Of a stretch of 10,892 nucleotides of DNA, positions 7,648 through 10,892 are shown piece by piece (within the stretch, counting starts at the first letter, position 1; every line of letters starts with the position of its first letter). The stretch comes from CAYUYH01 sp964449175. Its GTDB lineage: Bacteria > Planctomycetota > Phycisphaerae > SM23-33. The stretch is from contig CAYUYH010000077.1 of the NCBI GenBank assembly GCA_964449175.1, forward strand, positions 1-10,892, given 5' to 3'. Made by a program: the position numbers and the translations under genes. Under the pieces are notes generated by a model, which saw nothing but the letters and a program-made list of their open reading frames with translations, was not told the DNA's origin and made no database searches.

Positions 7648-9249
7648 TCACGGCGTCTTGTCGAATTCCTTCAGCAGCTTGTACTCAACGGCGTCGGCCA
7701 GTGCCAGCCAGGACGCGTCTATGATGTTCTCGCTGACGCCGACCGAGCCGAAGTACGCCTCGCCGCTGGCGTCGTGCCAGTCGATCACAACGCGGACCTT
7801 GGCGGCCGTCTCGGCGGCGGTGTCCACCACGCGTACCTTGTAGTCCACCAGGTGCAGGTCGTCAACGCGCGGGTATTTCGCCCGCAGCGCAGCCCGCAGC
7901 GCCTCATACAGCGAGTCGACCGGGCCGTCGCCCTCGGCCACCGTGTGGACGACTTCGCCGTCGACGTTCAGCTTGACGATCGCCTCGGTGCTGGCCTCGG
8001 CGGCGTCGGCCTTGTAGATCACGCAGCGGTAGTGGTCCAGCTCCCACAGGCGCCGATACCACGCACCGCCCAGCGTCTTGCGGATGAGCACCTCAAAGCT
8101 GGCCTCGGCCGCCTCGAACTGATAGCCCTGGTTCTCCAGGGCCATCAGCGCGGCCAGGACCTTCCGCTGGGCGGCTTTGTCCGAGCCGATCTTGAACTTC
8201 TCCGGCGCGTTGGCGGCGATGTTGCTCGCCCCGGCCAGCTCGCTGACGAGAATGCGCCGGCTGTTGCCGACGGCTGAGGGATCCAGGTGTTCGTAGGTGG
8301 TCACGTTCTTGGCGACGGCGTGGGCGTGCATGCCGCCCTTGTGCGCGAACGCGGCCGAGCCGACGAACGGCTGATACTCGCGCAGGTTGAGGTTGGCCAC
8401 CTCGTAGACGAAGCGGCTGACCTCGGTGAGGTTGGCCAGCGTGCCGGGGCGCAGGCAGTCGTAGCCGTACTTGACGACGAGGTTTGGCACGATGGCCGTC
8501 AGGTCGGCATTGCCGCATCGCTCGCCCAGGCCGTTCATCGTGCCCTGGATTTGCGTGACGCCGGCCCGCACGGCTGCCAGCGTGTTGGCCGTGCCCAGGC
8601 CGCCGTCGTTGTGGCAGTGCACCGCCAGGCGGACGTCCTCGCCGAGCTCGGCCCGGACGGCCTGGACGCACTCGGCGACCTGCTCGGGCATGGACCCGCC
8701 GTTCGTGTCGCACAGGACCAGGCGGCTCGCCCCGGCCTCGCGTGCGGCCCGCAGGCTGCCCAGGGCGTACTTCGGGTTCGCCCGCCAGCCGTCGAAGAAG
8801 TGCTCGGCGTCGAAGAAGACCTCCCTGCCCGCCCCGGCGAGCAGCTCGACCGACTCGGCGATCATGGCCAGGTTCTCCTCGTCGCTGGCCTGGAGCACTT
8901 CGCGGACGTGCAGGTCCCAGCTCTTGCCGACGATGGTGACGACGGGCGCGGCGCTGGCGAGCAGCGCCTTCATGCCGTCATCGGCCTCGGCCGTCACGCC
9001 GCGCCGGCGAGTCATGCCGAACGCCGCGAGGGTCGCGTTCGCCAGCGGCCTGTCGCGCATGGCCTCGAAGAAGGCCTGGTCCTTGGGATTGCTCAGCGGG
9101 TAGCCGCCCTCGACGTAGTCCACGCCCAGGCAGTCCAGTGCTTCGGCGATCAGCAGCTTGTCGTCCAGCGACAGGCTGACGCCCTGTGCCTGCGCGCCGT
9201 CGCGCAGCGTCGTGTCGTATACCTCGATGCGGGTGCGTTTGTCGTTCAT
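7648..9249 (-). CDS. cimA: (R)-citramalate synthase
   Basis: Condenses pyruvate and acetyl-CoA to (R)-citramalate, the first step of the threonine-independent route to 2-ketobutyrate and isoleucine. 533 residues, usual for the family. The N-terminal TIM barrel (HMGL-like, about 8-275) has YDTTLRDGAQ with Arg16-Asp17, GGYPLSNPKD near 48-57, and the metal-binding HCHND at 211-215 followed by NGLGERCGNADL. The C-terminal LeuA-type dimerisation and regulatory domain spans about 400-533 and is the usual site of isoleucine feedback. The DTTLRDGAQ-GVSLS, GG-P-SNPKD pattern separates CimA from 2-isopropylmalate synthase and homocitrate synthase. The ATG at 9249 places the barrel 10 residues in; upstream in-frame ATG (9267) and TTG (9345) have no better ribosome-binding site, and the one at 9249 is also weak. 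valS follows after 25 nt. Regulated, very probably, by the attenuator upstream. Confidence 0.95.
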   Translation of the reverse strand: MNDKRTRIEVYDTTLRDGAQAQGVSLSLDDKLLIAEALDCLGVDYVEGGYPLSNPKDQAFFEAMRDRPLANATLAAFGMTRRRGVTAEADDGMKALLASAAPVVTIVGKSWDLHVREVLQASDEENLAMIAESVELLAGAGREVFFDAEHFFDGWRANPKYALGSLRAAREAGASRLVLCDTNGGSMPEQVAECVQAVRAELGEDVRLAVHCHNDGGLGTANTLAAVRAGVTQIQGTMNGLGERCGNADLTAIVPNLVVKYGYDCLRPGTLANLTEVSRFVYEVANLNLREYQPFVGSAAFAHKGGMHAHAVAKNVTTYEHLDPSAVGNSRRILVSELAGASNIAANAPEKFKIGSDKAAQRKVLAALMALENQGYQFEAAEASFEVLIRKTLGGAWYRRLWELDHYRCVIYKADAAEASTEAIVKLNVDGEVVHTVAEGDGPVDSLYEALRAALRAKYPRVDDLHLVDYKVRVVDTAAETAAKVRVVIDWHDASGEAYFGSVGVSENIIDASWLALADAVEYKLLKEFDKTP

Positions 9250-9368
9250 GGTGTTCGTCCGTCTCATATTGCCGGTCAGGGCAGTTATCGGCATCGTCGC
9301 GGCCGAGCCTTGCGGGCGGCCAGGCCGCAGCCGCCGACAGCTCAACCCATCCGCCGCGAAGATGCCAC

Positions 9369-9407
9369 AAAGAAAAGGCCCCGAAGCAGGCGTGAGCCTC
9401 AGGGCCT
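9369..9407 (-). terminator. Rho-independent terminator (attenuator) upstream of cimA
   Basis: On the minus strand AGGCCC (9402-9407) pairs with GGGCCT (9376-9381), and within it AGGC (9396-9399) pairs with GCCT (9388-9391) around a TCAC loop; a 2-by-6-nt internal loop separates the two stems. It is followed by a U-rich tract, TTTTCTTT (9369-9376). It lies 120 nt before cimA, which makes it an attenuator and not the end of another gene: the only gene upstream on this strand is the leader ORF. Confidence 0.75.
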
Positions 9408-9442
9408 GGTGTTTGACGCAGTACTGCGCCTTGCCCTAAGGC
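9396..9442 (-). promoter_or_regulatory. Antiterminator pairing of the cimA attenuator
   Basis: On the RNA, GCCUUAGGGC (9433-9442) pairs with GCCCUGAGGC (9396-9405) over all 10 positions with one G-U. The second arm is the 5' half of the terminator, so the two structures exclude each other. The first arm contains the UAG stop of the leader ORF, so a ribosome terminating there masks it. Confidence 0.75.
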
Positions 9443-9444
9443 AC
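9426..9444 (-). promoter_or_regulatory. Protector hairpin overlapping the leader stop codon
   Basis: GUGCCUU (9438-9444) pairs with AAGGCGC (9426-9432) over 7 bp with one G-U and a 5-nt AGGGC loop. It uses part of the antiterminator arm, so when no ribosome is present it would favour termination, as hairpin 1:2 does in trp-type leaders. Confidence 0.6.
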
Positions 9445-9543
9445 GCAGGATACGGTAATAATGGCGATAATGCCAGCGCGGACGAAGAGGGTGCTTCCCT
9501 CCTGACCGCTGCAGTCAGCCAGCTTTGTCGTCTTCGTCCGCAT
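9436..9543 (-). CDS. Leader peptide of the cimA-valS attenuator, 35 residues, Ile-rich
   Basis: ATG at 9543, TAG at 9436-9438. The predicted peptide begins MRTKTTKLADCSG and ends FVRAGIIAIITVSCVP. Codons 25, 26, 28 and 29 are Ile (ATT ATC, then ATT ATT after one Ala codon) and codon 31 is Val (GTA). The gene is too short for usual annotation and unrelated to any protein I recognise; its role would be to position a ribosome and sense tRNA-Ile. The ribosome-binding site is weak (ACGAG about 9 nt upstream), and the ATG abuts a long stem. A strong AGGAGGG (9497-9503) lies inside the ORF with no start codon at a suitable distance. The case rests on the Ile run, the fit to the antiterminator and terminator positions, and the Ile-pathway gene downstream. 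Confidence 0.7.
   Translation of the reverse strand: MRTKTTKLADCSGQEGSTLFVRAGIIAIITVSCVP
9478..9541 (-). promoter_or_regulatory. Compact multi-stem RNA structure within the leader ORF
   Basis: GCGGACGAAGA (9531-9541) is the exact reverse complement of 9478-9488, an 11-bp stem. It encloses two adjacent perfect hairpins: CTGAC / GTCAG (9502-9518, 7-nt loop) and GAGGG / CCCTC (9487-9501, 5-nt loop, sharing two bases with the outer stem). Together they form a possible three-way junction. The outer stem includes the G of the leader ATG. It could delay leader translation or pause RNA polymerase until a ribosome loads. It matches no riboswitch class that I recognise. Confidence 0.55.
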
Positions 9544-9567
9544 GTGAAGCTCGTATCCGCGTACCGC

Positions 9568-9584
9568 TGTGGGCAGTTGCCACA
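9568..9584 (-). promoter_or_regulatory. Inverted repeat at the predicted cimA transcript start
   Basis: TGTGG (9568-9572) and CCACA (9580-9584) are perfect inverted arms with a 7-nt spacer, placed at about +1 of the cimA leader. It could be a 5'-end hairpin or an operator; five base pairs is weak evidence. Confidence 0.35.
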
Positions 9585-9588
9585 AGTA

Positions 9589-9616
9589 ATTATAGGGCAT
9601 GAGTGCATATCGTCAA
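9589..9616 (-). promoter_or_regulatory. Strong sigma70-like promoter for the cimA-valS operon
   Basis: On the minus strand TTGACG (9611-9616, five of six consensus) and a perfect TATAAT (9589-9594) are 16 nt apart. Transcription should begin near 9582, 39 nt before the leader ORF. Strong promoters upstream of attenuators are the usual arrangement. Confidence 0.8.
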
Positions 9617-9623
9617 CACGCCG

Positions 9624-9660
9624 GCGGGCAATAAACTTACGCGGCGGTTGGATTGCCCGC
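9624..9660. promoter_or_regulatory. 9-bp inverted repeat between divergent promoters (possible operator)
   Basis: GCGGGCAAT (9624-9632) and ATTGCCCGC (9652-9660) are perfect inverted arms 19 nt apart. The right arm overlaps the -35 box of the plus-strand promoter and the left arm lies 7 nt upstream of the cimA -35 box. This position suits a regulator acting on both promoters. No regulator gene is in the window. Confidence 0.45.
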
Positions 9661-9675
9661 GGTGTCGCTTATAAT
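9648..9675 (+). promoter_or_regulatory. Sigma70-like promoter for the ykgJ-type gene and hisS
   Basis: TTGGAT (9648-9653) and a perfect TATAAT (9670-9675) are 16 nt apart. Transcription should start near 9682, leaving about 49 nt before the ATG at 9731. It is divergent from the cimA promoter, with about 31 bp between the -35 boxes. Confidence 0.65.
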
Positions 9676-9730
9676 GCCTGTCTTTGTTGGGCGGCGCTGA
9701 CGTTTGCGGCGTGGCCGGGCGAGATAGACA

Positions 9731-10171
9731 ATGCCAATGGAGAAACAAGGTTTGAGCGCGACGTGTGTGAAGTGCGGGGCGAAGTGCTGCCGATACTTCT
9801 GCCTCGAGATCGACTCACCGGACAGCTTCGAGGAGTTCGAGCACATCCGATGGTACCTGATGCACGAGGGCGTCACCGTCCACATCGACGGCGGCGACTG
9901 GTTCCTCGGCATCGACAACCGCTGCAAGATGCTCGACAAGGACAATCGCTGCACCGACTATGACAACAGGCCCAGTATCTGTCGCGAGTATCCCGACGAC
10001 GACTGCGACCACAGCGACGGCGAATACGGCTACGACGCCCTGTTCACGACCCCGGACGAGCTGGTAGCCTATGCCCGCAAGACATTGGGCAAGAAGGCCT
10101 ACGATCGGGCGAGGGCCAAGGCCTACGGCGCGGGCAAGCAGAAGAAATCGGCGCATGTGCCCAAGAAGTGA
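9731..10171 (+). CDS. YkgJ-family cysteine-cluster protein
   Basis: 146 residues with the cysteine pattern of the YkgJ / CxxCxxCC family, thought to bind zinc or an iron-sulfur cluster. Seen: C12-x2-C15-GAK-C19-C20, C24, then C65, C74 and the family segment RCTDYDNRPSICREYP with C84, and C92. The C-terminus is Lys-rich. No signal peptide or membrane segment is visible, so it should be cytoplasmic. The biochemical role of the family is not established; some members are annotated as Fe-S oxidoreductases on weak grounds. The first ATG (9731) is used; ATG at 9737 is an alternative, and neither has a strong ribosome-binding site. hisS follows after 37 nt and is probably co-transcribed from the promoter at 9648-9675. 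Family assignment is firm. Confidence 0.88.
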   Translation: MPMEKQGLSATCVKCGAKCCRYFCLEIDSPDSFEEFEHIRWYLMHEGVTVHIDGGDWFLGIDNRCKMLDKDNRCTDYDNRPSICREYPDDDCDHSDGEYGYDALFTTPDELVAYARKTLGKKAYDRARAKAYGAGKQKKSAHVPKK

Positions 10172-10208
10172 CAGCCGGGCCGGGCAGCCTGTGAGAGGAT
10201 GCGAAGGC

Positions 10209-10892
10209 GTGAGTTTCCAGGCGGTAAAAGGCACCAGAGACTTCTATCCCGACGCGATGCGGGTCCGCAACTGGATCGTCGACGCATGGCGGCGGGTATC
10301 GGTGCGCAACGGCTTTGAGGAGTACGACGCGCCGATCTTCGAGTACCTCGACCTGTTCACGGCCAAGAGCGGCCCGGAGATCGCCGAGCAGCTCTACAGC
10401 CTGACCGACCGCGGCGGCAGGCAGTTGGCCATCCTGCCGGAGATCACGCCGTCGCTGGCCCGCATGGTCAACGCGAAGATCAACTCGCTGCCGCGGCCGA
10501 TCAAGTGGTTCTCCGTGCCGCGCCTGTGCCGGGCGGAAAACCCCCAGAAGGGCAGGGGCAGGGAGTTTTTCCAGTGGAACATCGACATCATCGGCGAGCC
10601 GTCGGTCCAGGCGGACGCCGAGTGCGTGCTGACGGCCGTCGACGCCCTGCGCGAGTTGGGGCTAAGCAGCGGCGACGTGAAGGTGCGCTACTCAAGCCGC
10701 TCGCTGCTGGGACTTGTCTTGCGCAACTTCTCTGTCCCAGACAGCAACGTCCCGCAGGTAATGACAGTCCTCGACAAGCGAGCGAAAGTGCCTGATGAGG
10801 CCTTTGATGAGATGCTCAAGAAGGTCCTTCCTGACGGCACGGCTGCAGCAGGCGTCCTTCGATTCATGAACATGCGAGGGGCGGGGTTTGAC
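10209..10892 (+). CDS. hisS: Histidine--tRNA ligase, 3'-truncated by the window edge
   Basis: Class II aminoacyl-tRNA synthetase charging tRNA-His; only 228 N-terminal codons are present, about half the usual length. Seen: VKGTRDFYPDAM at the N-terminus, the motif 1 region GFEEYDAPIFEYLDLF (35-50), the histidine-site segment LPEITPSLARMV (76-87), and motif 2 CRAENPQKGRGREFFQWNIDIIG (107-129) with Arg108, Glu110 and Gln122. The PQ-x-GR-x-REF pattern favours HisS over the paralogue HisZ, though the later His-A motif, which would settle it, is outside the window. The GTG at 10209 follows GAGAGGA (10193-10199) by 9 nt; an in-frame GTG at 10191 is less likely. An oddity is Leu76, where most HisS have the Arg of the RPE motif. 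Confidence 0.93.
   Translation, partial: MSFQAVKGTRDFYPDAMRVRNWIVDAWRRVSVRNGFEEYDAPIFEYLDLFTAKSGPEIAEQLYSLTDRGGRQLAILPEITPSLARMVNAKINSLPRPIKWFSVPRLCRAENPQKGRGREFFQWNIDIIGEPSVQADAECVLTAVDALRELGLSSGDVKVRYSSRSLLGLVLRNFSVPDSNVPQVMTVLDKRAKVPDEAFDEMLKKVLPDGTAAAGVLRFMNMRGAGFD

Larger units (their letters stand above)
9369..9582 (-). promoter_or_regulatory. Ile-responsive transcription attenuator leader of cimA-valS (overall)
   Basis: Predicted untranslated leader from the transcript start (about 9582) to the U-tract at 9369, upstream of cimA. In order of transcription: 5' hairpin, a 35-codon leader ORF with an Ile-Ile-Ala-Ile-Ile-Thr-Val run, a protector hairpin, an antiterminator arm overlapping the leader stop, and a terminator. 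A ribosome stalled at Ile codon 29 (9457-9459) would cover to about 9446 and leave the antiterminator arm (9442-9433) free. A ribosome that reaches the stop (9438) would cover that arm and let the terminator form. Thus shortage of charged tRNA-Ile should permit read-through. The 119 nt between terminator and cimA (9250-9368) hold a GC-rich hairpin (9315-9335) and no other gene that I can see. Elements are seen in sequence; the mechanism is inferred from proteobacterial ilv/trp leaders. Confidence 0.75.

Noticed and set aside
7648..9345. Longer cimA starting at TTG 9345
   Set aside because: The extra 32 residues are GC-driven sequence unlike the family N-terminus, and a TTG without a ribosome-binding site is a poor start.
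9465..9478. Plus-strand GATAATGCCAGCG resembling the 3' part of a TPP riboswitch
   Set aside because: The partner CUGAGA segment and surrounding stems are missing, no thiamine gene follows, and the stretch is explained as the reverse complement of the leader ORF.
9369..9582. T-box riboswitch upstream of cimA-valS
   Set aside because: A T-box would suit an amino-acid and tRNA-synthetase operon, but the conserved AGGGUGGNACCGCG antiterminator bulge is absent and the antiterminator here overlaps an Ile-rich ORF stop codon.
9399..9608. 69-codon minus-strand frame overlapping the leader ORF
   Set aside because: It is in another frame and covers both the predicted promoter and the attenuator stems. 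It lacks a ribosome-binding site, and its sequence shows no regulatory codon run near the antiterminator.
8287..9963. 558-codon plus-strand open frame across cimA and the regulatory region
   Set aside because: It is the antisense of cimA with low-complexity GC-driven composition and no domain; long antisense frames are expected at this GC content.
1..10892. CRISPR array, insertion sequence, tRNA or rRNA gene, or phage-defence system
   Set aside because: No direct-repeat array, transposase, terminal repeats with target duplication, tRNA-like cloverleaf or defence-type protein was seen; apart from the divergent region the window is housekeeping coding sequence.

Overview
The window is GC-rich, densely coded chromosomal DNA from a bacterium. 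Several features suggest a planctomycete, most likely of the Phycisphaerae type. These are the style of the valyl- and histidyl-tRNA synthetases (ValS has a DVPATSLAG-like extension, HisS has a TPSLARM segment), a bifunctional-nuclease protein with a coiled-coil tail, and an AT-rich heptad repeat inside ValS. The assignment is inferred from sequence style only. No mobile element, CRISPR array, rRNA or tRNA gene was seen.

Layout. (1) Bases 2-3804, plus strand: the end of a TPR-repeat protein, a D-isomer 2-hydroxyacid (phosphoglycerate-type) dehydrogenase, and a predicted HEAT-like lipoprotein. (2) Bases 3818-4511, minus strand: a DUF151 bifunctional-nuclease protein with its own sigma70-like promoter, convergent with the lipoprotein gene. 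(3) Bases 4590-9249, minus strand: cimA (citramalate synthase) followed after 25 nt by valS. (4) Bases 9250-9730: a 481-bp divergent regulatory region. (5) Bases 9731-10892, plus strand: a YkgJ-type cysteine-cluster protein and the first 228 codons of hisS, which runs off the window.

The most interesting part is region 4. Reading toward cimA it holds a near-consensus promoter (TTGACG, 16 nt, TATAAT), then a 35-codon leader ORF whose codons 25-31 read Ile-Ile-Ala-Ile-Ile-Thr-Val. Next come a 10-bp antiterminator whose 5' arm overlaps the leader stop codon, and a hairpin followed by a U-rich tract. The arms overlap as in the trp/ilv attenuators of Proteobacteria. CimA makes citramalate, the entry point to isoleucine from pyruvate, so an Ile-rich leader fits its product. 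Transcription of cimA and valS would then rise when charged tRNA-Ile is scarce. A second promoter fires the other way toward ykgJ-hisS, and a 9-bp inverted repeat lies between the two promoters.

Other points: ValS carries an in-frame 7-nt-periodic repeat insertion, and the ribosome-binding site of the lipoprotein gene is buried in a hairpin.
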